Shown here piece after piece: positions 9,333 through 17,756 of a stretch of DNA of 64,000 bases. The notes under the pieces are model-generated. The model was given only the letters and a program-made list of their open reading frames with translations, was not told the origin of the DNA and made no database searches. The stretch is from the NCBI RefSeq assembly GCF_011290505.1, contig NZ_JAANPV010000002.1:124001-188000 (forward strand). Reading direction: 5' to 3'. The number at the start of each line of letters is the position of its first letter. Position 1 is the first letter of the stretch. The stretch comes from Paenalcaligenes suwonensis. Lineage in GTDB: Bacteria; Pseudomonadota; Gammaproteobacteria; Burkholderiales; Burkholderiaceae_B. A program made the translations under genes and the position numbers.

Positions 9333-11164
9333 TCTTGTCCCTTTGCCATACCCCATGTCCCTTCTTGCTCCGTCGCGCTGTCTTGCAACTGTTGCTCCAA
9401 CGCATCCAAAGCCTGCTCTATAGTGCTGCCCTGTTCAGACGCTACATCAGTAGGTGGAAAAGCCATTTGCAAATACAAGGCCTCCAAGGCATCTGGCATG
9501 GCCAATAACACCTGTTGCTGCTGTGTCGCTAACCGCAGAGCAGTAGGCTCAAAATGTCGCATTACCAATTGCTCACGAACTGTAGCGATCTCACCCACAA
9601 TGTATTCGCCCACATCCTGCCACTGCGCAGCTTGCCACGTGGGTTGCCGTGCGGCTTGTTCCTTCCACCAACCTAACAATTGCTGTAGACGCTGCGTCAC
9701 TGCTTTAGAGGTGCTCCATGGCCACACTCGTGTAAACATCACATACATCACGGCATTACCCAGCAGCACACCTAATATCCGGTCCATGGCAACGGATAGC
9801 TCTACATCGGGGCCAAAGCCCTGCAATACCGTCAGCAAAAATGCCAATCCTATTTGCACACCGGCATAGGAAATACGTTCAGAGCCTACCGAGACCCACG
9901 CTGCACAAAGGGTGCCAGCAAACACCAACAACATCAGTTGGCCTATGGAAGTCATATAGGGCATTAGCAATAAAATCGACCCCACACCCAGCGCCGCACC
10001 GATTAAACAGCCCACTATACGTAGGGTCAGTTTGTGTACTGTTTCGCCTGTAGTCCCTAAAGCCACCACATAACATGTGATCATTGCGGTGTGTATGTCT
10101 TGCCACTGCAAGGCGGTATACACCAAATAACAAATAATGGCGGCGGCCGTGGTTTTTAGTGCGTAATACTGATAGGTGGGATTGGTACGCGCATCGGGCA
10201 AAAAGAAGCCTGATGTAGGGCTTTTTTCTTGTGGTGGCATAGCTTCAGCCATGCGCTCAACCACATACCCCACACGCTTCCAAGCAGTAGTAGGTAGCAC
10301 CAGTGCAGGCACCTCTATATCTGATGCAGCTTGCCCTTCTACTACAGCGGTTGCCCACGCCTCGCAACGCTGTGCCAACCACTCAGCACTGGCGTCATCA
10401 CGCTGCGGTGATCTGGCCAAGGCTTTACATGCCAAGAGCAACTGATAACTATTGTGTTGCAACGCTTGCATGCGCTGCAATTCAGCACGTGCGCTTAGGC
10501 TGAACAGTTTGACGAAGATAATGGTTTTGGTGAGGAAATCATTTCCCTCACGCAGTGCCGTTTCTAATGCAGTGGGATCAGCCTTTTGTCGCAATGCTGC
10601 CGCAATTAATCGCAAGCGCTCTGCCAAGCGTTGCCGCGTTAACTTACGTGGCGACGGCCCTACCACAGCCAAGAACGCCAATAGCACCCCCATGGGTACT
10701 AAGGTCATTAACCACGCATACAAAATGGCACGAGTAGCCACTTCACCAAACGGCACATACCCCACCAAGGTCATGATAAAGGCCACGACCAACGCCACAA
10801 TACTGCCTGCTGGCCCAAGCTTACTGGCTACACCTAGGTATAAAAATAGAAATGACCCCACCGCAATGATCGTCATGATCCACAAAGGGCTTTCTACCGC
10901 CAAGCGCGTGAGCATAAACAGCATCACCACTGCTACGGAGACCAACACACAAATACCCAGAGCCATCAACATACTTTCTGCGGTATTAGGGCGTATCAAA
11001 AACAGCACCAAATAGCAGCCTATGGCAACCAAAGGAATTTGGTAGATCATGAACATCATGGCGGTGAGCGAGCAAATCGCTGCCACACGCCACGCCATGC
11101 CTAGCCTGCCCTCAAAGGGGACTAACTCTACTTTGATGGCTTGCCACAGTGCTGCCGCCGACAT
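9329..11164 (-). CDS. mdtO: FUSC-family inner-membrane efflux protein, MdtO-like
   Basis: A 611-residue inner-membrane protein with two clusters of transmembrane helices (about residues 20-170 and 340-480) separated and followed by soluble parts, as in fusaric acid resistance (FUSC/AaeB/MdtO) proteins. The start is ATG at 11164: it forms TGATG with the stop of the HlyD gene and has GGAG seven bases upstream, whereas the longer reading starts at a GTG. MdtO in Escherichia coli is the FUSC partner of MdtN and MdtP, and the order here is the same. It probably works with the adaptor and the outer-membrane channel to expel aromatic acids, dyes or similar amphiphiles. The substrate cannot be read from sequence. 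Confidence 0.85.
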   Translation of the reverse strand: MSAAALWQAIKVELVPFEGRLGMAWRVAAICSLTAMMFMIYQIPLVAIGCYLVLFLIRPNTAESMLMALGICVLVSVAVVMLFMLTRLAVESPLWIMTIIAVGSFLFLYLGVASKLGPAGSIVALVVAFIMTLVGYVPFGEVATRAILYAWLMTLVPMGVLLAFLAVVGPSPRKLTRQRLAERLRLIAAALRQKADPTALETALREGNDFLTKTIIFVKLFSLSARAELQRMQALQHNSYQLLLACKALARSPQRDDASAEWLAQRCEAWATAVVEGQAASDIEVPALVLPTTAWKRVGYVVERMAEAMPPQEKSPTSGFFLPDARTNPTYQYYALKTTAAAIICYLVYTALQWQDIHTAMITCYVVALGTTGETVHKLTLRIVGCLIGAALGVGSILLLMPYMTSIGQLMLLVFAGTLCAAWVSVGSERISYAGVQIGLAFLLTVLQGFGPDVELSVAMDRILGVLLGNAVMYVMFTRVWPWSTSKAVTQRLQQLLGWWKEQAARQPTWQAAQWQDVGEYIVGEIATVREQLVMRHFEPTALRLATQQQQVLLAMPDALEALYLQMAFPPTDVASEQGSTIEQALDALEQQLQDSATEQEGTWGMAKGQE

Positions 11165-12222
11165 CAGGGCTCCTGACACGCATCGCCAGCGCGTATGGAT
11201 ACCGATGCCGATGCCCCCATGCGCATGAGTTCAGGCGGTGGATTATCCAGTTGTATACGTACGGGGAAGCGCTGTGCCACACGTACCCAATTCAGCGATT
11301 TCTGCACAAAAGGCAGTGAGCGTGGCAACGAGAGCATGTCTTCGGTGCTCACGCCCCACCCTATGTCTACGACCTTGCCTTCAATGGTGCGCTTAGGTGC
11401 CATCATGGTGTAGACCGTGGCACACGACCCCAACTGTATCGCTGGTAAATCGGTTTCACGGTAATAGGCCGTAGCAAACCAATGCTCGGCATTGATTAAG
11501 GTAAACAGCGATTGGTCGGGCAATAAACGCTCGCCTTCTGATACATGCAAGCCTACTACCAAGCCATCGTTAGGCGCACGGATCACTGTGTCATCTAAGG
11601 CTTTTTGGGCCAATGCCAAGGCTACCTGTGCTACTTCTAACGTTGCCTCTGCCGCAGCGGTTTCACCTATTAAGGCCTCAGCCGCTTCGGCTTGTGACTG
11701 TGCTTGGGTAAGACTAACGCGCGCATCACGTTCCACCGTCACCGCAGTATCTAGCTCTTGTTTAGTCACATAGCCTTTTTGCGCTAACGGACGTAAACGT
11801 TGCACGGTTCGGCTCGCCAATTCTAAATTCGTTTGTGCACGACGTATCTGTTCGTCGGCAATAGAGGCATTAGAGGTTTCTGCACGAATATGGCGTTTAA
11901 TCGTCGCCAATGTCGCGGTGGCAACGGCCACTTCAGCTTTGGCTTGTTGCACACGCAGCTCATAGACTTCCGGGTCTAACTTAAAGAGTACAGAGTCTCT
12001 TGCTACGCGATCGCCCTCTTTTACATTTAACTCTATGATCTTTCCTGGCACAGCAGAGCTAATGTGCACAATTTCTGCTTGAATGGTGGCATCTTCTGAG
12101 ACGGGATGATTTTTAAGAAACCCCCAGAAAATATAACCAATGACTATTGCCAGGACGACCACCAGCACAGCGATTACCCGTGCCAGATTCTTTTTTGCAG
12201 GATGCTGTCTGGTATCAGCCAT
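11164..12222 (-). CDS. mdtN: HlyD/EmrA-type membrane fusion protein, MdtN-like
   Basis: Periplasmic adaptor of the tripartite pump. One N-terminal membrane anchor (VIAVLVVVLAIVIGYIFWG) is followed by a biotinyl-lipoyl half motif (GKIIELNVKEGDRVARDSVLF), a helical hairpin of about 120 residues rich in Ala, Glu and Gln, the second lipoyl half (IRAPNDGLVVGLHVSEGE) and a beta-barrel. The start is placed at ATG 12222 (MADTRQHP, 352 residues), since it gives a short cytoplasmic tail before the anchor and sits six bases after the YtcA-like stop. The longer frame would run back into the small gene upstream. Its stop overlaps the FUSC gene start. Confidence 0.87.
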   Translation of the reverse strand: MADTRQHPAKKNLARVIAVLVVVLAIVIGYIFWGFLKNHPVSEDATIQAEIVHISSAVPGKIIELNVKEGDRVARDSVLFKLDPEVYELRVQQAKAEVAVATATLATIKRHIRAETSNASIADEQIRRAQTNLELASRTVQRLRPLAQKGYVTKQELDTAVTVERDARVSLTQAQSQAEAAEALIGETAAAEATLEVAQVALALAQKALDDTVIRAPNDGLVVGLHVSEGERLLPDQSLFTLINAEHWFATAYYRETDLPAIQLGSCATVYTMMAPKRTIEGKVVDIGWGVSTEDMLSLPRSLPFVQKSLNWVRVAQRFPVRIQLDNPPPELMRMGASASVSIRAGDACQEP

Positions 12223-12227
12223 AACGT

Positions 12228-12494
12228 TCAACGCGGAGAGTAAATAAAAGCGAAGGCCATGGTGCACAACACCACCATGGACACATAAACCAATAATCGC
12301 GCAGGTAAATAGTCTTCTATACCTGTGCGTATCAGCACCATTCTAATCAGCAACACAATAGGAATCGCCACCCCCACGCCTATTAACCACGACGGGAAGT
12401 ATGAGCCGAATAAAAGAAAGGATGGTGCTCTAGCCTGGCTGCACCCAGCTAAGGTCGCGATACAAAAAAGAAACAACAGCTTAAGGGGATTCAT
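12228..12494 (-). CDS. ytcA: YtcA-like small membrane lipoprotein
   Basis: An 88-residue protein with a lipobox (ATLAGC) and two hydrophobic segments around residues 38-55 and 65-85. The segment FGSYFPSWLIGVGVAIPIVL resembles the GAYYPSW region of Escherichia coli YtcA, the small gene preceding mdtNOP. It is the first gene of this operon and ends six bases before the adaptor start. Its role is unknown; like the small DUF1656 proteins of other FUSC operons it probably assists the pump. The position, size and lipobox all agree with the YtcA assignment, though the similarity is from memory. Confidence 0.72.
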   Translation of the reverse strand: MNPLKLLFLFCIATLAGCSQARAPSFLLFGSYFPSWLIGVGVAIPIVLLIRMVLIRTGIEDYLPARLLVYVSMVVLCTMAFAFIYSPR

Positions 12495-12620
12495 TCACAA
12501 TACCTTTGAGCCAGGACACGACAAACTCGTAAAATGCAAATCAGATAGTAACACTGCCCCTGCTTAGGAAACGATGAAGCATTGGGCTTTCAGTAGAATA
12601 AAGACAACAAAGGAAATACG

Positions 12621-14264
12621 GTGGAACTGATCAGTCTTATTCTGACCATTTTTATTGCTGTGTTAATAAGTGGTGCCATTCTACGGGTTTTACCAATCCC
12701 GTTTCCATTGCCACTTATTCAAATAATGTTAGGAATGTTCATTTCTGGCGTATTCAACGAAGGGATTACGCTGAATCCAGATATATTCTTTTTCCTTTTT
12801 CTACCGCCACTGCTATTTATGGATGGCTGGCGTATCCCCAAAGACAACTTACGCCGAGATAGGCTAGGTATCTTTCACCTCGCTTTTGGCTTGGTCATGA
12901 TTACCGTGGTGGGGCTGGGCTACTTAATCAACTGGATGATTCCTGCCATGCCCTTACCGGTGGCGTTTGCATTGGCAGCGATTGTGTCCCCCACTGACGC
13001 CGTAGCGGTATCTGGCATTACCCGTAAACTGCCAGTACCCAAACGCATTATGTCGCTATTAGAAGGCGAGGCGCTATTTAACGACGCCAGTGGTTTGGTG
13101 GCTTTTAGGTTAGCCGTTGCCGCAACCGCTACAGGCACCTTTGTGCTGTCATCCGCCACACTATCTTTTTTATGGGTAGCCATTGTTGGCCTGCTAGCGG
13201 GTGTAGTGGTGGCTCGCGTACTGATTTTTCTGCGCAACCAATTCATACGACGCTATGGCGAAGAGGCCGGTTCAGAAATTCTGTTTAGCTTGCTCATGCC
13301 GTTTTGTGCGTACATGCTGGCTGAGCACCTTGAGGCCTCGGGGATTTTGGCCGCTGTCGCTGCTGGGATTACGTTGGCGCACTCTGACCTATCAGGCTTA
13401 GAAGGCGCTATGACCCGTGTGCGCCGCTACGTAGTATGGGACATGCTGCAATTCACCTTAAACGGCACCATGTTTGTCTTACTAGGGGAGCAGTTGCCCG
13501 GTATTTTCCGTGGAGCCATGGATGTAGTACGTGAAACAGGGCACCAGAATCCCAGCTGGATGCTGGTCTATGCGTTAGTGATTTGTATCGTACTGTCGCT
13601 ATTTCGCTTTGTTTGGGTAGCCATGATTTTGTGGGTGCTGAATAAACTGCCTAAACGCTACAGACCCCAAAATTTACCTGAACAACTAAGTTCACGTGTG
13701 CTGTGGCTAATTTCGTTTGGTGGGGTGCGGGGAGCCGTCACCTTAGCGGGGGTGATGTCGCTGCCACTCATGCTTAGCCCTGGAGTACCGTTTCCAGCGC
13801 GTGATTTAGCCATCTTCCTTGCCGCCAGTGTAATTATTGTGTCATTGATCACCGCCAGCATTGCCCTGCCCTACTTTCTTAGAAACCAAGCTAAAGCCAA
13901 CTATACCGAACGCGAAGAGCAACGCCTGCTTGCCTGGCATAGCGCCCACGATGAAGCCAACCGTACATTAGCCAGCCTAGTAGAGAAAGAAAAAGAGTTG
14001 CATCAGGAATTCTTTGCCCAATACGGCGAAGATACCTTACAACGCGTGCTCGATAACTTACATGGCGCACTAGGCAATCCCGACAACGCCGACACACAAA
14101 GCGTCACGCGTCAGCAGTATGAAATGGAAATACGCCTAACGAAAGCCGCTTTACATGCGGCACGCAGCACTATTTTCAAACTGGCTAGACAGCAAAAAAT
14201 CTCCGACGAGCTGGCACGTGAAATGGCACACCGTCTTGATATGAACGAGATGCGTTTGGGATAA
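12621..14264 (+). CDS. Sodium/proton antiporter, CPA1 family (YjcE/NhaP-like)
   Basis: A 547-residue protein with about 12 transmembrane helices in the first 420 residues and a soluble, helical, charged C-terminal tail of about 120 residues. CPA1 hallmarks are seen: FLPPLLFMDGW near 55-65, AIVSPTDAVAVSGI near 113-126 and EGEALFNDASGLVAFR near 147-162 (the ion-binding Asn-Asp pair). It starts at GTG 12621, preceded by AAGGAA. It should exchange Na+ or K+ for protons across the inner membrane and help pH or salt balance. The gene stands alone, divergent from the ytcA-like operon. A stem-loop carrying the repeat described at 14271-14313 follows the stop. Confidence 0.9.
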   Translation: MELISLILTIFIAVLISGAILRVLPIPFPLPLIQIMLGMFISGVFNEGITLNPDIFFFLFLPPLLFMDGWRIPKDNLRRDRLGIFHLAFGLVMITVVGLGYLINWMIPAMPLPVAFALAAIVSPTDAVAVSGITRKLPVPKRIMSLLEGEALFNDASGLVAFRLAVAATATGTFVLSSATLSFLWVAIVGLLAGVVVARVLIFLRNQFIRRYGEEAGSEILFSLLMPFCAYMLAEHLEASGILAAVAAGITLAHSDLSGLEGAMTRVRRYVVWDMLQFTLNGTMFVLLGEQLPGIFRGAMDVVRETGHQNPSWMLVYALVICIVLSLFRFVWVAMILWVLNKLPKRYRPQNLPEQLSSRVLWLISFGGVRGAVTLAGVMSLPLMLSPGVPFPARDLAIFLAASVIIVSLITASIALPYFLRNQAKANYTEREEQRLLAWHSAHDEANRTLASLVEKEKELHQEFFAQYGEDTLQRVLDNLHGALGNPDNADTQSVTRQQYEMEIRLTKAALHAARSTIFKLARQQKISDELAREMAHRLDMNEMRLG

Positions 14265-14270
14265 ATGAGG

Positions 14271-14313
14271 TTATCCCCCGCCCCTGTGTATAACACTGAG
14301 GACAAGGCGGGGG
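14271..14313 (+). repeat. 43-nt DnaA-box-like element, copy A
   Basis: Aligns without gaps to 57826-57868. Shared blocks are TTATCCCC, CTGTG(T/C)ATAA and TGAGGACAAG followed by GGGG. The middle block TGTGTATAA fits the DnaA box consensus in reverse (TGTGNATAA). Here the ends also pair (TTATCCCCCGCC with GGCGGGGGTAAT, to 14319), so this copy can form a strong stem-loop just after the antiporter stop. Confidence 0.6.
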
Positions 14314-14374
14314 TAATAGCGCCAACACTATGAAACTCGCGAGGTAGCTAGTAGGTGGTCACTGATTGACCACC

Positions 14375-14863
14375 TTATAGGAAGCGGCGCTTCATCCAGA
14401 TCGCCTCGCCGCCGTAGCTTTCGCATACCGAACTAGAGGCTGCTTGTGCTTCAAACCCGTAACGAGACCAAAATGGGGTAGACCCCTGTACGGCAATTAA
14501 ACTGACTGACGAGATCTGTAAGCGTTGCACCTGATCCATCACATGTTGCACCAACAGGTTAGCCACCCCTTGGCCACGCGCCAACGGCGAAATCGCCAAA
14601 TCGTGCAAATGCCAGCTTTTAATAGGTAGACCAGCTTCTAGGTTTTCATGCAAGCCTGGTGGTTCTTCGGTATGCCAAGGGTGATTCAATAAATACCCTA
14701 GAACGGTATTATGGTCATCCACACACACGACGTTGTGTTCTGGTGCAGAGGCCCACTTGCTACGCAACACCGCTTCATCCTCAAGAATATCTGCTGCGTA
14801 CGATTGGGCTTGGATGCGCAAAATATCAGCCCAATTAGCAGATTCTATGATTTGAATCCTCAT
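14375..14863 (-). CDS. GNAT-family N-acetyltransferase
   Basis: A 162-residue single-domain acetyltransferase. The acetyl-CoA loop is seen as LARGQGVANLLVQHVM (about residues 97-112), preceded by the beta strand WHLHDLAISP; a conserved C-terminal SRYGFEA segment follows. Such proteins transfer acetyl from acetyl-CoA to an amine on a small molecule or protein; the acceptor here is unknown. A GAAGAG ribosome site lies eight bases before the ATG. It is followed on the plus strand by the repeat-bearing stem-loop and has no obvious operon partner. Confidence 0.82.
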   Translation of the reverse strand: MRIQIIESANWADILRIQAQSYAADILEDEAVLRSKWASAPEHNVVCVDDHNTVLGYLLNHPWHTEEPPGLHENLEAGLPIKSWHLHDLAISPLARGQGVANLLVQHVMDQVQRLQISSVSLIAVQGSTPFWSRYGFEAQAASSSVCESYGGEAIWMKRRFL

Positions 14864-14909
14864 AACTACTCTTCATCATCAACAAAAACACGCTGTAAAA
14901 CACAGCCTT

Positions 14910-15218
14910 CTAGCGATGATGACGTCTTTTGTGTTTGTTGTGGTTGTGTTTATGCCAACTGTTGTCATGCCGGTAACCATGACGATTGCCACGACGGTCG
15001 CGGTGAGACTCCTCGGTAAGCACATTCCCCAGCAGCCCACCAGCAGCGGCAGCCCCTAAGGTCACACCCGTATCACCATCCGACAGCACAGCGCCTACTG
15101 CCGCCCCCAACCCTGCACCGATAACCGTATTGACCGTTTTATCGGATACAGCCCATACCGGTGAAGCCAACGCCAAGGAGAAACCTCCTAACACTACAAA
15201 TCGTGTCAAAACTTTCAT
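14910..15218 (-). CDS. Glycine-zipper envelope protein with a His-rich tail
   Basis: A 102-residue exported protein. The start is ATG at 15218 (MKVLTRFVVL), preceded by AAGGAG; it gives a signal peptide ending near SPVWA. The middle carries a two-helix glycine zipper (VIGAGLGAAVGAVL and LGAAAAGGLLGNVL) of the kind found in SmpA/Rick_17kDa-like outer-membrane-associated proteins. The last 25 or so residues are dominated by His, Arg and Lys (HKHNHNKHKRRHHR), which suggests binding to metal ions or polyanions. No function is known for this arrangement. It is monocistronic and lies between the acetyltransferase and the AdeR-like gene. Confidence 0.75.
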   Translation of the reverse strand: MKVLTRFVVLGGFSLALASPVWAVSDKTVNTVIGAGLGAAVGAVLSDGDTGVTLGAAAAGGLLGNVLTEESHRDRRGNRHGYRHDNSWHKHNHNKHKRRHHR

Positions 15219-15471
15219 ACTGCTACTGCTCCTTAACGCGCATAGAGCGCCATTCATACTATGGCAGCACAGTAGCACGAAGCCTGCTCGCCATTAATTC
15301 AAATTGCTACAGTCATTATCTAAACATATCATTCACTACATTGATTATGTTGTCGTCAACGTAGTAGGCGCGCCCTTTTACTATCGCTATCTTTTTCTGA
15401 CATCTACACCCTAGTATTTCCCTTGAGCCGCAGGTATAAAATGCGAAGCATTCATCCTAAGAGAGATTTTT

Positions 15472-16206
15472 GTGCTGCCACAACCTATACGCTCTTCAGC
15501 CAAGGCCTTACCCCAAGCTTTAGTGTTGATTGTTGAAGATGAACATGAAATCGCCACTATTCTCGAGGCCTACCTGACTCGTAGCGGCTTGCGTACAGCA
15601 CATGCGCCTGATGGACTACGCGCGCTAGCCTTACATCAAAGCCTAAAACCTGACTTAGTCTTACTAGACATACAGCTACCAGAACTAGACGGTTGGCAGG
15701 TGTTAAACGAAATACGCCATAAGAGCCATACCCCTACCATTATGCTCACCGCCTTAGATCAGGATGTGGATAAGTTAATGGGTTTGCGCCTAGGCGCTGA
15801 TGACTACATCGTAAAACCCTTTAACCCCGCAGAAGTGGTAGCCCGAGTGCAAGCCGTGTTGCGCCGTACTCGTACCCAAGCTTCCGACACCCGCCAAATC
15901 TTCCGTGTAGGCGATTTCCAGCTAGACATAGAAAGCCACGAAGCCTGTGTCTTCATCGCTAATCAACCCACCACCTTGGATCTCACCCTTACCGAGTTCA
16001 AATTACTAGAGTGCCTCATGCGTACGCCTAACCGTGCCTTTTCCCGTGTAGAGCTACTGGAAGCCTGCTTGCCTGAAGGCGACTCATTGGAGCGCACCGT
16101 AGATAGCCACATCAGTAAGCTGCGCAAGAAAATCGAACAACTGGGCATCGTAGGCGTACCGGCCAGCGTACGAGGCATAGGTTACCGATTTGGGAATCGT
16201 TCATGA
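15472..16206 (+). CDS. OmpR-family response regulator, AdeR/BaeR-like
   Basis: A 244-residue regulator: receiver domain (residues 16-130) and winged-helix DNA-binding domain (about 145-240). The phosphoacceptor is Asp66 in VLLDIQLPELDGW, with acidic Asp23, switch Thr93 and Lys115 in YIVKPF. The run GWQVLNEIRHKSHTPTIML and the following LTALDQDVDKLMGLRLGADD closely resemble Acinetobacter AdeR as I remember it. It starts at GTG 15472 with AGAGA upstream. It overlaps the kinase gene by four bases (ATGA), so the pair is cotranslated. AdeR controls an RND efflux operon in Acinetobacter, but no RND genes are present in this window. Confidence 0.88.
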   Translation: MLPQPIRSSAKALPQALVLIVEDEHEIATILEAYLTRSGLRTAHAPDGLRALALHQSLKPDLVLLDIQLPELDGWQVLNEIRHKSHTPTIMLTALDQDVDKLMGLRLGADDYIVKPFNPAEVVARVQAVLRRTRTQASDTRQIFRVGDFQLDIESHEACVFIANQPTTLDLTLTEFKLLECLMRTPNRAFSRVELLEACLPEGDSLERTVDSHISKLRKKIEQLGIVGVPASVRGIGYRFGNRS

Positions 16207-17270
16207 ACCCACACCGCTTTGGGCTACGCCGCCTAGCCATCTTATCGCTCAGTCTGCTGGTATTTTGCGTGCTCCTACTGTGCTTTGTAGGTTCCTACGT
16301 GTTCTACAGCATACTGGCTATCTACTCTCCCGACAGCATTGATGAAGACAGCATGTTCACCAGTGTAGATCTAGCGTGGCTAGGCGTGATTTTCATCATT
16401 ACGTTCGCAAGCGCTACTCTACTGGCCATCAAACTATCACGTCGTATCTTGTTGCCCTTAGAGTCTGTAATTCAAAGCCTACGCCAAGTCGCAGAAGGTA
16501 ACTTACACGTACGTGCTATTGCTAGCAAAAGCGCCCCAAACGAAACCTCCCAATTAGTGGATGACTTTAACTCCATGGCTGAGCGTTTACACACCATGGA
16601 AACACAGCGTTCATTTTGGAATGCTGCGATTGCCCATGAGCTACGTACCCCCATCACCATTTTGCGTGGCCGCCTACAAGGGCTTACAGATGGCGTCTTT
16701 GCACCAGATGCAGAGCTATTTGAAGGCTTACTACATCAAGTAGAAGGCCTTAATAGACTGATCGATGATTTGCGTATCCTCAGCCTTAAAGAGAGTGGGC
16801 ATTTAGAGCTAGACATACAGATGGCCGACCTAGATCATGAAGTGAAATCCGTCGTACAGCTTTTCGCTCCCAGCTTAGAAGCTCGTGGATTTAGTGTACG
16901 TGTGCACTGCCATCGTGTTGAACACGTACGCTGCGACCCTGTACGAATACGTCAAGCGCTGATTGCCTTGCTAGAGAATGTACAAAAACATGCCTTACCC
17001 GGCGAGGTACTGGTCACCGTGGCAGCCACCGATGAGCACTGTAGTATTAGTGTGGCAGACAGCGGGCCTGGCATAGAGTCCACACAAACCGAACATATTT
17101 TTGATGCTTTTCATCGTATAGACCCTTCACGCACGCGCCACAGTGGTGGCGGTGGCACCGGTTTAGGCCTGGCCGTGGTCAAAGCCATCTCAGAAGCGCA
17201 TGGTGGTACGGCGTGTTGTGTAGCCTCTGCCAACAATGGTGCCCAGCTACGTTTGCAGTGGCCGGTTTAG
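16203..17270 (+). CDS. Sensor histidine kinase, AdeS/BaeS-like
   Basis: A 355-residue inner-membrane kinase with two transmembrane helices (about 13-36 and 56-77), only a 20-residue periplasmic loop, a HAMP segment, and a HisKA domain with the phosphorylated His145 in NAAIAHELRTPITILRGRLQ. The ATP-binding domain has LLENVQKHA, DSGPGIES and GGGTGLGLAVVKAI. The HisKA stretch is nearly the same as in Acinetobacter AdeS as remembered. The tiny sensor loop suggests that the signal is sensed in or at the membrane. It is coupled to the regulator through the ATGA overlap. No terminator was seen directly after it; the 544-base gap before nrdA follows. Confidence 0.88.
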   Translation: MNPHRFGLRRLAILSLSLLVFCVLLLCFVGSYVFYSILAIYSPDSIDEDSMFTSVDLAWLGVIFIITFASATLLAIKLSRRILLPLESVIQSLRQVAEGNLHVRAIASKSAPNETSQLVDDFNSMAERLHTMETQRSFWNAAIAHELRTPITILRGRLQGLTDGVFAPDAELFEGLLHQVEGLNRLIDDLRILSLKESGHLELDIQMADLDHEVKSVVQLFAPSLEARGFSVRVHCHRVEHVRCDPVRIRQALIALLENVQKHALPGEVLVTVAATDEHCSISVADSGPGIESTQTEHIFDAFHRIDPSRTRHSGGGGTGLGLAVVKAISEAHGGTACCVASANNGAQLRLQWPV

Positions 17271-17628
17271 CAACATTTCACATGCCAAAAACCAGTGGAT
17301 TACCCTAGGTTACTGGCGTATCATCGTGCTCTTCGCACTGCGGTGACAGGAGCTACGTTGGACGGGAACCGTAAATGAAAACACAGGACTGAGCTTCCCA
17401 CAACCCTATAAACCAGCCCCCAAGGACCCATAATCGTGTGTGATTGTAAAAAGTAAGAGCTAAAATCTGCCGTACAAAGGGCTTATTTTCTAGCCACTAT
17501 CAAGGGCGAGAGTTAGTCATATTTACTTACATATAAAGTATTCAACTGCTACTAAAAATGTCTTATTTGTAATCGTCAAGGTGTTCAATAAGGCCTGTGC
17601 AGAATCCAACTCATCTTCGCAGAATGCC

Positions 17629-17658
17629 ATTACATAGCACTATATCTGGTGGTATACT
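17629..17658 (+). promoter_or_regulatory. Candidate nrdA promoter
   Basis: ATTACA (17629-17634) and TATACT (17653-17658), separated by 18 bases, could be the -35 and -10 elements. The first NrdR box lies between them, where a bound repressor would block RNA polymerase. Inferred from sequence only. Confidence 0.4.
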
Positions 17659-17684
17659 TCTTCCTAAAACACCATATATAGACT
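17636..17684 (+). promoter_or_regulatory. Paired NrdR boxes upstream of nrdA
   Basis: Box 1 is AGCACTATATCTGGTG (17636-17651) and box 2 is ACACCATATATAGACT (17669-17684). Both resemble the NrdR consensus ACACTATATATAGTGT. Matching positions are 32 bases apart, three helical turns, the spacing typical of NrdR operators. The nrdR gene itself lies at 31509-31982. Confidence 0.75.
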
Positions 17685-17719
17685 TATATATGGATCTGCA
17701 ATTTTCACAAAAATGGCTC

Positions 17720-17756
17720 TAACGCGCAGGTTTCACCAAACCCTCGCGTTTTTTTG
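17720..17756 (+). terminator. Terminator-like hairpin inside the nrdA leader
   Basis: The stem AACGCG/CGCGTT with inner GGTTT/AAACC and loop CACC is followed directly by a run of T. It lies between the NrdR-boxed promoter and the nrdA start (17815), so transcripts from that promoter must pass it. It also coincides with a 14-codon frame, MALTRRFHQTLAFF (17713-17757). It may be an attenuator, or may end an upstream short RNA. Confidence 0.6.

Noticed and set aside
12621-14264. The antiporter as the target of the AdeRS-like pair
   Set aside because: Two unrelated genes lie between them, and no shared operator could be seen.
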